Below, in pieces: positions 12,801 through 24,344 of a stretch of 64,000 nucleotides of DNA. The notes under the pieces were generated by a model. The model saw nothing but the letters and a program-made list of their open reading frames with translations. It did no database searches and was not told the origin of the DNA. How positions within the stretch are numbered: the stretch's first letter is position 1; each line of letters starts with the position of its first letter. The stretch spans positions 58,814,841 to 58,878,840 of the forward strand of contig NC_088132.1 in the NCBI RefSeq assembly GCF_036370855.1. The letters run 5' to 3'. The translations under genes were made by a program, and so were the position numbers. This stretch comes from Dromaius novaehollandiae (Eukaryota > Chordata > Aves > Casuariiformes > Dromaiidae).

Positions 12801-15800
12801 AATCCTTCATTTCTGCCATGAATGCCCATGAAACTTATCAAAGGGTAATATCCAGCACTTTGTAATACCTGGTTCTGAACTGTATTCCAGCATTTTCAGT
12901 GGCTGGAGAGGTTTACATTTATTTCAGGGTTCTATTCCAGATTCATAAATTAGTCATTATTAAAGGACATATCTAATTTTCTAAGGGATACAATTTTATT
13001 TGCATTGATTCACAGAACCTGGGCAGTATACACAAACTAAAATCTCCTAAAATCTTCTCTCTCAGTAAGCATACAATGTTTGTCTGGAGCAGAGCACTCT
13101 GCATTCACTACAGCTTTAGCACACAATGATACCACACAATATTTGAAATGTTTTGACAATCCATTTAAATAGATCTGCACAAAGTATGTATCTTATTCAT
13201 CATTTTTTATTCCACATAAAATGTGGAATGTTAACAACAAGTCTGTTTTATCTGCAATGTGTATAGAAAGACTTTGAAACAAAAACAATATCCTTAGCAA
13301 AACACTGATTTTGTCAGTGGCCCATCTCTGCTGTCAAGGACCTGCATGCTTTCTCCCCAGCACTTCAGATCTCTGTTTAGTGCAATCATGATTTGACATT
13401 TGAAACTTCTAGGTTATTCTGAGCTTTGAATTTTCAAGTACCTTGGAGAGCTTGCTGCATGCTTGTGCTCAGGTATTGCAAAGGGAAGATTCCTTTGACT
13501 TTAGCACACTTACAGTTAGCAGGTCAGATTTGGCATCATTGTCTTTAAAGCCAAGCATTTTTCTAATGTTCTGGATTTCCTTATATACTAGTTTTTAGAT
13601 AATGTGAAAGTTTATCAGTATACAAAACTAATTTTTGATGCAATTTTTAATTATCATATACATAAAAAGCTGCATGGTCAAGGATGGCAATGGATGGGAA
13701 TGGAGATAAATAGACATTCTTGTCTAATTCTGCAATTTAATTTGAAGAGCTACTTTTGAAATTACATGAAAAGCAGTTATGTTTTTTAAATTGGGTCAAG
13801 GGGATGTGACCTTAATAAGAAAGTTCTAGTTTATGAAATCAAGGCTTTCTTTGCATCAGATGTTAAACTTCTTTTTAACTGACATTAGGAAATATAAATA
13901 TTACCAAATTCATATGTTATCTGACTTTTGGCTTTTAGCCAGTAACAGTCTTACACATATGTAGATGTAGGTGTAGGTAAAGACAGATAAGCCTGTTGTG
14001 AAATTCAATCAGAGTTCACTCACAATTCTCTATGACTTTTATGTTTCCCTGGAAAACCTGGGATGTCAAGGTTTTTTTTTTTTAGAGAACCTTCCAGTGT
14101 TGGAATAGCTGAAGTAACCAGGCTTCTATAATGAATAATGCATGCCATTAGTGAGTATCACTATTTTTTGTTTACTACCAATTAAAAGCAATGAAATGCC
14201 CTTGAAACTTATGAGCTAATAACATAATTTTAATTCCCTTTTATGAAATACTTCAGAGATTGAGAGTTTTTTAGAGACACCAATATACGTGTTTTTCCCC
14301 CAGTTTTGATTGTAATTACACCCTTTTCTATACAACAAATCAAGGTCACAATAAAATGACAAATCTTGTTCCTATGTCGTATTTCTTTCCAGCAGTCAGA
14401 TGTACTGTGTTTTTATGTAGAAATTATAATGACATACCTGCTTTATTTTCTTCTTTCCTTTTTAAAATAGAATCTGTCCTAGTAAGGAATCAGTAAAAAG
14501 CTGAATTTATGCTAAAATCCTTTCCCCCAGAGTTCTATAGAATTTTAAAGAGACACCTATTTTATTTGTCTTGAAAGCATGCACTGAGCTATAGTTATTA
14601 GTAAAGAAAGCAATTATTGTATTTTAACATAAACTGTTCCTCTTTTTTTAATTGACTTTAAAGCTGAAGAGGCACAAGTTTGACAAACATATCATTTATG
14701 TTTCTTTTTCTTCAGTGGAAGTCTAATATGTATGCAGAAATCAGTCATTTTTCATATCAATAATTTGCCCCTTCTGAAAATGAGCGTCTCAAAATAATCT
14801 GAGTGGGTGTTTTTTCAGTTCTGCCAAGATATCTTTCCTTTTAAGGATTGATAACCTGTTATGAATGTCAAAGGGAAAATCCAAAAGGAAGAGTTATTTA
14901 TTAAAAAAAATTATTTTTTTTATTATGAACTCCTGTTCAACAAACATCTCCCATTTCAAATTATGCTGTCTCTACAACTCTGTGCATGAGTAGCTATCAG
15001 GAAATTCCAGAGCTCTTTTCTGCATCTATTCCTACTGCTTGCTCAGTTACTGACAGTCTCCTGCATACCTTTTTATCTAATTACACAACTGAAATGCAAA
15101 AGGTTCTTAAAAAGTCATTCTGAAGTGGATGTGCTTTGCTAAATCCTAAAGCCTACATACTAACCCCACGAGAACATTAACTGTTTCTTCTCCTGAAAAG
15201 GAAAGCACAAACTCCACATCATTACATACCCTCAGGGATAGACTACCATCTGATCTTTTTTTTGCTTTTGTTTATAAAAGGTTTTTTAGAACTGGAAGAT
15301 GTTATTATTATGGATTATGTTATAAAGTGATGCCATACAATTGAACACACACCTGTGTTAGGTTGTGTGTCTACTCCAGGTGATAGGCCACTGTCACTTG
15401 TTCTGTCATTGCCCTTAGGGATAAAGTTTGAGGGGAGAAAAACAGAAGTCCTGCATGCCAATAAAAAAAAAGATTAAAATATGAACCTCAGGATTTTTGT
15501 GAGAACACTGAGATGGTCCTACTCGAACTGGTGTATCGGGTTACCTAACCTACAGTTTACTGTCATCTCTGCTTTACTGCTTCCAGTCTCGGACATTTCT
15601 AGGAATCGCTCCTTTTTCATCTTTATAGGAAAAGCAGACATCAACATCATGCCTATTCAAGCAAAACCAAAAGCTGCCTTATTTTCCTTCAACACTGTAT
15701 CTTTCCTATTTAATGTTTAAATTATTCAGCTGAGTCTTTCTGTCAGCTTGACTTCATATCTGCTACTACATTATTCAGAATTTCTCCACCACACAGTTTC

Positions 15801-16400
15801 TCTTCTGTAGTGTGGTAATCTGCAATACTATTTCCAACAGCTGAACCTTAGATTTTACCTGTGAAGCATCTATTTTTTATATCTGAGATTTAGTTTCATA
15901 TTGCAGGTGACTGCAGTAAATTTCCTTCATTGTCTAAAGCTGAGTTCTGGGCTCACTAATTCTGCATTTGTGCATTGCTGTATCACCTTGGAGCACAGGT
16001 CTGAGCCAGTTCAGAGATGAGGGCACACTTCCAACAGCACTGTTCAGTTAGCAAGAGCTAACAATAGCAGGGTTTAGATGGCGTGAAGCCTGATACCCTG
16101 ACTGTCACGTGTGGAGCAGTTCACTTGTCTGTCCTGTTTCACCATGGGGCTGCCTGTAGATGGGTCTCTTTGGAAGAGCTGGCCTTCTCTTCATAACACC
16201 AGATTTTCCCTGTGTTGCTGGCCAGAAACAACAGCTCTTAAAATACTACATCACAGGACAGCAAATGTAGTGCAGCACTGCAAAAACAATACATCATTTT
16301 TGCTTTTGCTTGAGCAGTGACTGCTTCAACAGAAGCATGGATCCTTGCCTGATGACAGCTTTACATGTCCTAATGCAGCTGTATGAAGACTCTGTGCCAG
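6821..16400. other. Intergenic AT-rich DNA, no gene seen
   Basis: No supported coding region or RNA gene. A locally less AT-rich patch at about 12.1-12.4 kb has no recognisable origin. The stretch at about 10.5-10.95 kb has the look of conserved non-coding DNA (see findings). Confidence 0.65.
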
Positions 16401-19400
16401 GAATGAGCCTTCTTGTTTGTTAATGTTCATGTACAGGGAGAGAAGGTACATGTAGGGATGGAACAAGAGCAGGTCAGGCTGGTCCCAAGGCTGGAAATTT
16501 TCAGTATATTGTCGGGGTTTGTGTGAGGGTTAAAAACTGCTTGCAGAGAGCTCTGCTGCAAATGTGCAAGGGCTGACAGTGAAGGGAGAACTTCAGGGAG
16601 GGAAAGGTGATGTCTGTGGAGACCTTTGCCAAGTCCATTCCCTACTTTGTGTGAGCACAAAGAACATGACTTGTTTGATGCTTTTCCAAACCTTCTAGCT
16701 AATCTGGAAAAGTGACTTGCTCAAGCCTTTCAAAATACTTATGTGTATCAGCAAGATTAGCAGTCTGGGCTGAATCTATCCAGGTAGATGGAGTCACTGT
16801 ACTCTCCTCTACTTGATACTTTAACTGTCCTGGAGTCACTGTACTCTCCTCTACTTGATACTTTGACTGTCCTGCCTTATTCTCTGACACTGGGGTATAT
16901 AAAATTATAATTCATTTGGCAACTCAGCAGTATCCAGGACCACTTCAGTTAATATAAGAGATGGTTCCAAAATATGCTTTTGGTCCACAGAAGGGAAAAT
17001 AAAAGAGGAAAGATGAACACCTGAATTTGACCTCTGTTGCCTTACCTGTTTGCCTGTTACATCCTATGGAGCAAGCACATGAGGGAGTAGATGTAAGAGG
17101 TGGGATGAGGAAGTCCATATTGAACTATAGTCAGCAACTGTCTGTCATGACTCATTGACTGCACATGAGAATCAAGAGGGTCAGATTGTGAGGGATGCCC
17201 TGTGAGCTATTTTATGCAAAATCACGTATTTCTTGTGCTGCAGTACTGTATACAGTTGAATTGAAATCAATAAACCACCATTCCCCACAGCTTCTGTTCT
17301 CAGTCTCTTTTTCCCTTATCTTATTTGCTGTTCATAGAACTCCTGACATTTGAGGACCACAGTTTTGAATCACTGACTGACTCCCCGCATCCCAGCACAA
17401 GTATACAGACTCCTTCCTGGAGTATTTTCTAGACCCCAGAATTGTAATTTACTTGCTTAATAATCACAGTTTAATTGCTTAATAATTGCAACATAATAAT
17501 TGTACAATGAAGAAAACACAAAGAGAGATTAAAAGGCAATGCAGAATGCATAACAAGCACAAAATGCAGACAACTATTTACAGATATGTTCAATTTTAAA
17601 GTGGAAGGGATAAGCAGCAAAATGTTAAAAAGTTATTTGCCAGAATCATTTGTCTGGAAGGCATCCTAGCGGAAGTCCTGCTATTGTCTAGACATTGCCC
17701 ACTGCAGTCCCTCAGTGTTCCTCTTCTTGAGGGTCAGGATATGAGATGGGTCCTGGGCTGGGGAGGTGCAAGAAAAAGGACTGCAGAAGACAGGCATCTG
17801 CATACAGCAAGAAATAATACAATGGAGGAAGAGACAGGTGATCCTGAGGTCTACTCACTGCCCAAACTAGCTCTTTTACCACATGCCTTAGCTTCTGATG
17901 TTCCTCCCACTCCTGAGTTGGAGCAGGAACATATGCACTCAGTAGAGACTGCTAGTGCCACTTGGCCTCACTCCACAGCCGCCTGCAGCACTCTCCCCAC
18001 TCCCAGATATAATGTGTTCACTTTGCTGTATCCTCACTCATGACTGCAGCTTACTATTCCTTGTTCCCACGCACTCACTGCCACAGTAGATTCACCATCC
18101 TCTTAAAGGCATTTTTTGTTGCAATGCCTGGCTTCATCCACAGATGCTAAAGACAAGAGAGTGAAATTGTTATTGCTCTGTCCCCACCTAGACAAAGGAC
18201 TCTTCTTCCAGCAGGAATAACTCTTCTTCTGTCATTGTATCCTGCTGCCTTGGCCAGTGCTGGTGATTGCTGAGCTTTGTAAGTGCGTTTATGGCATATG
18301 GTGATCCCAAGGCCCATGCCCTGCTGTCTGGTGGATGGGAAACAGGCAGGCATGTTCAGTCTGGGAGAAAAGTGAAGACTGCTTGCTGGTGATAGCATGC
18401 TGTGCCTGGATGTTCCTAGGATACAAGTGTCCCCTGTCATGGGAGAACTAGGGGCTCTGATCCTTGGATGATGACCAGCAACTGGGCCACAGGGAAAAGA
18501 AGCAGAGGGAAAGATAGTTTGCTGATGACAACAAGAAGCCTTATTTGTACACTTCCAGGACACATGGTGCAGAATAGGATCTTTGGGGGATATGGAGAGC
18601 AGCAGAGGCTGATGGCTCCACTGGGGGCAGCTTTCACTTTTCATATCTAAACTTCATTCTGAGTGACATGACATTGAGCAATATCCTTCTAGGTCAGCAA
18701 AAATGATTCTTTGCTCAAGCCAAGGATGACTAATTTTGTTATTAGACAGTGTGCCTTTAGAGTGTCTGGACATTAGTGAAGTCTGTTATTCTAAGAAACA
18801 AGTATGACATGCTGCCTCTCTACCACAAACTGAAGTCCAATTCTGATGTTGCTGGGATACTGTGTGAGGAACAGCAGCTGGATGCACTTGTCTTTATGTC
18901 AATGTGGGTCTGGGGTATGGCATACAGGGCAGATTCAGTCAGAACAACAGAGCAAGACAAAGCATGGAGACGCAGAGAGATAACTGGCAGCACTAGACTG
19001 ACCTTTGGCAAAACGACCACAACTTGGCAATATATCAGTCATCAGTTCCTTGCTGTGATTCAGCTATTGCCCTGGGAATCCTCCTACAAAGAAAGAAGTA
19101 AGCTATCCACAGAGAATTATTCCAAATACCTTGTTACAGTTCTGGAATACAAAGGGGAAACCTAGGTGTGTGGCTTCACAAAGTGGTCAAGTTTCTCCTA
19201 GAAGAGGCAGGCTGCTTCAGCAGCCCCAGATTATTCACTGTTGTCCTTAGGCTTGCCCCAGAGGTTTGCCTTGGTCACGTGCTGCCCCTATAAGCTAGCT
19301 GTGCTGGTTCTAATCAGAGGAGAGTGTGGGTGCCTGACAGCAGAACTGGCAAAATTCCCCTGCCCCAGAAAACAGCCAGATTAAAGCTACCTTTTTAGAG
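16400..19400. other. Less AT-rich intergenic patch of unknown origin
   Basis: Composition is visibly richer in G and C than the flanks and it holds several of the longer open frames of the intergenic part: 17684-18043 (+, 119 codons), 18147-18644 (-, 165 codons) and 18776-19165 (+, 129 codons). None resembles a protein family I know, and they change strand and frame. A possible LTR-like 3' end lies at about 17.27-17.35 kb (AATAAA at 17269, end TCCTGACA at 17341-17348). Old transposon-derived DNA or an unannotated non-coding transcript are both possible. Confidence 0.4.
16789..16872 (+). repeat. 42-bp tandem duplication (2 copies, one mismatch)
   Basis: Units 16789-16830 and 16831-16872, starting TGGAGTCACTGTACTCTCCT, differ at a single A/G. 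The length is a multiple of three and the minus-strand frame stays open through both (14-residue repeat KYQVEESTVTPG core). That open frame is short (63 codons) and is not otherwise protein-like. Confidence 0.95.
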
Positions 19401-22255
19401 TATTTTGAACAAGCATATACTGGCTCAACACTTTGCATAATGGAACCACAGACATTTTGACTCAGCAATCAAGTGCACTAAAACTGGATTTTTTATTTTG
19501 TGGAACAAGGGCTTCACTGATTATAAGCAGAATGAGAGGTTAAATGGGAATCCACATATAGCAGATTTTTGCTGTTCTGAATGCTGCAGTGATTTCTGCC
19601 ATTTCTCCTCTCTTCTCCACACTTTTTTCTTTGAAATTAGGGCAAAAAATGTTGGCTCATGACCTTCGAGTTTTATATTTGAATGACCACTTTTCACACT
19701 TCTCTTTTCTCTCTCCTCATTAAGTTAAAATCTTTCCAACATTTTGCAAGTAAATCTCTGCTGTAAAACTTAGAAAAAGTGTATGATCTTATGCATTCTG
19801 ACTCCTTTCAGTTCTTCCAAGAGCTGCTTTGAATAACTCTTCAATTAAAGTTTTACCTAACAAATTAGGTGTTTTCTGTCTAGACTTGCAGCAAGACTTT
19901 AAAACTGGTATCTGTCCACCATCTAATTTTAAGCTGTATCTTGCGTTTATGCTACTGTAGGGTTCTCTTGTTTATTTCTTCTACATCAGCTTCTAGCAGT
20001 CATTCAATCTTCCATGCAAGTAACTTTGCCTAACTTCTGCAGCAGAGCCTTAAACTAAGTGCCTGTGTGGCACGTCGACATTCTTCATCCCTGCTTTTTT
20101 CTAACAGTTATGCTTTCTTTTGGAGCTGCATAGATTTCTCCACTCTGTGAATGGAAACACTCTTCTTTACATTTGTTATTAGGGTTTATTTTTACAGCTT
20201 TTCTTTTATTTTTTGAAGGTCCAGCCTCTGTAAATCCGTGATCTACTTTACTGGGACAGGCAGCTGATAAAAACAGACCACTTAGTTCTCTGCTAGGTAT
20301 CTAGCATTTTGGATTGAAAAAAAATGATGGATTTTCCTCTCAGCTGATTAGGCATCACTGAGCACTCTTCCTCACCATCTGAGGTTGGCAGAAATATAAT
20401 AAATTCCACAAGTAATAGAAAACTGAGAGAACCAGGACTTAAAGGAATAATGCCTGGTAATTTCCTTACATAGGATTTCTGAAACATAAGTACATGTTTT
20501 ATTCCAATTCAGAGTACAATACTCCTCACACAAACAGTTCACATCTACTGTTTGTTGAAGTTTAAACTCTTCAATAATGTTAACAGTTTCACAAAAACTT
20601 ACATTTTCAGAGAAAATGGCCAAGCTAGATTAAGATCTTTTTTTCTTTTTGCTCTAACTATTTCAGAGGTAATGAAAACCACTGAATAAAACCACTTCCA
20701 TGAGGTTAGGGGATTTTTAGATGAGAGATATTTGTATCTAAATAATGTTATCCATTCTCTACTAGAACTTATTTTTTAATGAACGTACTATATGTAAGGC
20801 ATATTCAAAATTGTGTTGTTGTATTTATGAGACATTTCTTGTAACAGAATTAGAAAGAGTTGATTGTAAGTTAGCAATTCTCACCTAACACATGAAAGTA
20901 AATTCTACTATTTGGAAAGCAAGGTGTAGAGAGAACTTATTGTGGGGAAAGGGTGTATGCTTGGCGAATCAAATATCATTCCTAATTCTGAAACTCCTTC
21001 GGAAAGTGAGGAAAATTACTTGACAATATCTGTTATATAACCCTCAGCATCAAATGATGACATATCTGTATCACCCATATTGTTTATGCAAAGTATAAAC
21101 TATGCAATTAGCTGGAAGCATATATTCATTCTCATTTTCTATTAGCTGGTAGTCAGAGTGCTATATTCCAAAGTTAACATTATTAGTTGCAAGTAATGAT
21201 GCACTGTCAAAGCTCGCATCATTTGATTGCAGTATACTTTTTATCCTTTCCAAAAGCATCTAATGCAGTTTCATTGTTGTCTTGAAAGTCATATAAAATG
21301 ACAGATTACCCTTTAACGGTGCAGAAACATATAATTATCAGACAAATGTTGCTATGTCCATGATTTGAAGCATCAGTAGCCACACAGGAAAAGGTGCTCT
21401 TTTCAGTCAGACATTCATTCATCCATGCATTCATTCATCTGTGTATAGTTGAAAGAAGAACAAATACAGAGTTGCGAAGGTACACAGCTTTTGAACTATC
21501 AATATGTATCATTGAGCTATGATATACTGAACTATGGTTGAATATTGGAAAACAACGTGATTTAATTTGCTGTCACCCTAAGTGAGCTGTATGAATGACT
21601 GTGACTAATACTGTAATACACTTTTGTTGATCGTACAACAGCTGCCTTTATGTTTTTTGAAGTATAAAGTATTTTACACTTCATAGAAACAAAAAGTTGA
21701 AAGTGTTTTGTTCTTTAGAAGCTATGCTTTTATGATTTGTCCCATTTGCATACCATCTTATATCTGACAGTCCTTCATGAGTAACTGAGAAACTTGTGCA
21801 TAAATTACAGCAAGTCCCATGGCAATTATTGCTTTCTTTACTCCATGCAAAATCAATTCTGTGTTCATGTAGGATTATTCTTGACTTGTTGATGGAACAT
21901 CACCATCATAACGACTGCCAGAGTCAGGATCAGTGTAGTGATATAAGTAGATCCATTAAAGTACATAAAAATGCTAACATTCTGAGTCAGCCTAGGCACA
22001 TGTTTATCCTATTTGTCTTGTATCTCTTCTGTGCTGGGTCAGTAAATCTTAGATACTGTGCCCCACTTAGGCCAGGATTATTGCACAGAAAAAATCATAT
22101 ATGAATACCAAAAGGTTAAAAAGCCAATTTTATCCTCACAGCAATTTCTTTTAGGTAGACTACAAGTTGACCTATCTCAAACCTGTCTTTTGCGTTTAAA
22201 TGGAGGCTTAAATCATTTCTGTACAAATCATGTAAAAAAATTCAGGATTCACTGG
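19401..22255. other. Intergenic AT-rich DNA before the LTR, no gene seen
   Basis: No supported gene. The part at about 20.95-21.40 kb is rich in TAAT/ATTA and octamer-like words and may be conserved non-coding DNA (see findings). Confidence 0.6.
21411..21439 (+). repeat. ATTC-type microsatellite, interrupted
   Basis: CATTCATTCATC then CATGCATTCATTCATC; a short imperfect tetranucleotide tract. Confidence 0.85.
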
Positions 22256-22818
22256 TGTGGTGGAGCGCAACTGCCCCTGCACTCTTCTCGGGCCCAAAGC
22301 GTGGTGGAGCGCAACTACCCCCCCCTCCCCCACACCTTATCTCAGGCCCTGGCTGACCACAAATAACTGACAGCACTCTGTGCTGACCAGGAGGAACTAG
22401 GTGATACTGGTTGCAACTGGTGAGGCCAAAAATGGGCATGAGATCAGCAAAAAGGGGGATACTTCCCCCAACACGGCATGAGATCAACAAAAAGGTACAT
22501 CTCCACACCAAATACTGTATGACCATGAGTCAAACTCCATGCCCATAGATAGCGCTGCAGCCTAGAGCCCATTGAGCTCTCCTGCACGGCAGCCGGCTGC
22601 ACGGCAGTGAATCTCCCCTTGAGTTGGGATGCCTCTCGAGGTTACTCTCCGGGAGTTAAGAGAACCTCTGACAAGAAACCGTTGGAGTGGTAAGAAACCG
22701 AGACTTGGGCAATAACAAATGTGCAGTAAGATTTGCTTGCTATGACTACACTGTATAGCCTCCTTGATAAATCTGTTTGCAGTAAACCCAGAGTTAATAT
22801 ACCCCCGACCCCGCGACA
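22256..22818 (+). mobile_element. Probable solo LTR of an avian endogenous retrovirus
   Basis: A 563-bp less AT-rich block starting TGTGG and ending GCGACA (TG...CA ends), flanked by ACTGG on the left and ATTGG on the right. These match at 4 of 5 bases and fit an eroded 5-bp target-site duplication. Toward the right end are GATAAA-like signals and a U5-like end (GACCCCGCGACA), which favour + orientation. Nothing like a primer-binding site, gag or pol lies next to it, so it is most likely solo. A 16-bp match (GTGGTGGAGCGCAACT) recurs 44 bp apart near the left end. The end lies about 1.3 kb before the core promoter of SCAMP1. Family assignment is not possible by eye. Confidence 0.65.
22257..22316 (+). 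repeat. 44-bp offset direct repeat at the left end of the LTR
   Basis: GTGGTGGAGCGCAACT occurs at 22257-22272 and again at 22301-22316, each followed by a C-rich run. It could be an enhancer-type duplication in U3 or show that the true left end is the second copy. Confidence 0.85.
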
Positions 22819-23520
22819 ATTGGTTTTAAAACTGTTTCATCAGTGTAGACTGTTACTGTTTGATACCAGGTAAACAGAACTTGATTCAGGTTTCAGATTT
22901 CAACAGCAATAACTCAAAGTCCCTCTGGGGGAACAGTGCTTTAAACAGTTGTTTCCATTTATCTGCATCATTTTGAGTGGGTTCTGCACTGAGGATGGAG
23001 GGTCAGTATTTCTGAGGAAGTTTTTGAAAAGAGTTTTTCAATCAGTTCTCCTCTGAAACTCTCACGCAGTCTTTATCCTGACTTCAAAGACAGCCTGTTT
23101 CTTCCTCCGGTTCTGCCGCACTCTTTTCAAGCCCCCCTCTTATGATCTTCACAGTTGCTCAAACCATATCAGTGTCACAGTTTATCGGGAGTACAGACTA
23201 CTCTGTAGGCTGCTGAGTTTGGCTGAACATTTGCAAGCAGCTCTTTTAACGTGCCTACTAAAGGAAGCAGGCTTTTGTGACCTTGTTTCAAAGCTTTACC
23301 CTACATACAATCCTTGCTGATCTTTTGTATAAGACATCTGGGAAGCCATATGCTTGGCATGTTATTTATCTCACAAATAAAAAACAGAACAAGGGAGTGG
23401 AATAGTGTTTTATCAAGTGAGCCTCAAGTCTGAAGCCTTTTTCATTATCTTCGCAGCTGTTATAGGCAGCGCTTGGAGGGCTCACTGCGGGGAATTTTAG
23501 TTTTACTCTTTAGACAAGAC
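22819..23520. other. Between LTR and CpG island, no gene seen
   Basis: Ordinary unique-looking sequence just upstream of the CpG island. It could hold distal promoter elements, but none is strong enough to name. Confidence 0.5.
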
Positions 23521-24095
23521 GGCTGCCCTGGCTCATCCCGAGGGGCAGCGATGGAGGAGCAGAGAGGCTCCTTCCCTTTGCACTGCACCGAGCAAGCCCT
23601 GCGAGGGGGTCACTGCACAGGAGCGACCCGGGCAGCCCCGCGGCGACGGCACCGGCCAGCGGCGGGGACGCAAAGGCCGGGCTGGGCCTGGAGGAGCTTC
23701 ATGGCAGCGCAAGGCCCCGAGGCGCTCGGCGCCCCCGGCCCGGGCCCCCGCCGCCCCAGCCGGCCTTTGCTCGCTGAGGGGAGGGCACCGCCGCCCATGA
23801 CGCGCCGCCGCCGGCCGTTAGCAACGTACACAACCGTCTCCCGTCCCCGGCTGCCGCGCCGGGCCCGCCCGGCGGGAAGCCCCAGGGCTCCTTCCCGCAC
23901 GGCTCCGGGCTGGTGCTGACAAGCGAGGGCGGCGGCACCCAGGCCCTGTCCCCGGGCGAGCGCCCGACCAGCTCGTCGCCGCGCGCCCGGCCGCGCCGCG
24001 CCGCGCCGCCCCCCGCCCCCGCGATGGAACCTTCCAGCTCACCCCGGGAATAGGAGTGCCCTCGCCCAGCGAGAGCCGGCCCGCCCCGCATCGTC

Positions 24096-24160
24096 ATTTC
24101 CGGGGCGGCCATTTTGGGAGGTTGGCGCTCCGCGGCTCGCCGGTGGCGGAGGGGGCGGGC
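24096..24160 (+). promoter_or_regulatory. SCAMP1: Probable TATA-less SCAMP1 core promoter: ETS-like, YY1-like and Sp1-like sites
   Basis: Within 65 bp lie ATTTCCGG at 24096 (ETS/ELK type, reverse CCGGAAAT), GCGGCCATTTT at 24105 (reverse AAAATGGCCGC, YY1 type) and GGGGGCGGGC at 24151 (GC box). No TATA box is seen nearby. Clustered ETS and YY1 sites near the transcription start are typical of housekeeping CpG promoters. I infer initiation at about 24.11-24.2 kb, giving a 5' UTR of roughly 90-180 nt. Motif matches are by eye and the start site is not known. Confidence 0.6.
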
Positions 24161-24287
24161 TCCGCGGCGCAGCGGCCGGTGACAGCGGCTGAGCGGGGGG
24201 GCAGCCTGCGTGCCGCCTGCGTGTGGGGGGCGCCGGAGGGACAGAGCCGCCGCCGCCCGGCCGTCGCAGCGCCCGCCTGCCCCTGCC

Positions 24288-24344
24288 ATGTCGGACTTCG
24301 ACAGCAACCCCTTCGCGGACCCGGACCTCAACAACCCCTTCAAG
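24288..24344 (+). CDS. SCAMP1: SCAMP1 coding exon 1 (residues 1-19)
   Basis: This exon encodes [19 protein letters not shown], with two of the three NPF motifs, and ends before the donor GTGAGG in phase 0. The ATG at 24288 is chosen because it is the first in-frame ATG after an in-frame TGA at 24180, it has G at -3 (but T at +4), and it gives the known SCAMP1 amino terminus. No other ATG lies between the stop and this start. The frame upstream is open but has only non-AUG codons, including GTG at 24210. The exon lies inside the CpG island. Confidence 0.96.

Noticed and set aside
17269..17348. LTR 3' end (AATAAA, then an end in CA) with an internal region after it
   Set aside because: No recognisable primer-binding site, no matching second LTR and no definable left end, so kept only as a hint and not as a mobile-element feature.
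17684..18043. 119-codon + open frame
   Set aside because: No family resemblance and composition like its non-coding surroundings.
18147..18644. 165-codon minus-strand open frame
   Set aside because: Longest intergenic frame, but no recognisable domain, no initiation or splice context, and an overlapping frame of similar quality in another phase.
18776..19165. 129-codon + open frame
   Set aside because: No family resemblance; stands alone in intergenic DNA without promoter or conserved features.
1..22000. Exons of the neighbouring AP3B1 gene
   Set aside because: I looked for its characteristic amino-terminal region and a second CpG island on the minus strand and saw neither.
22242..22819. 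Open frames on the minus strand inside the LTR-like block
   Set aside because: Best explained as chance frames in LTR sequence; no protein domain visible.
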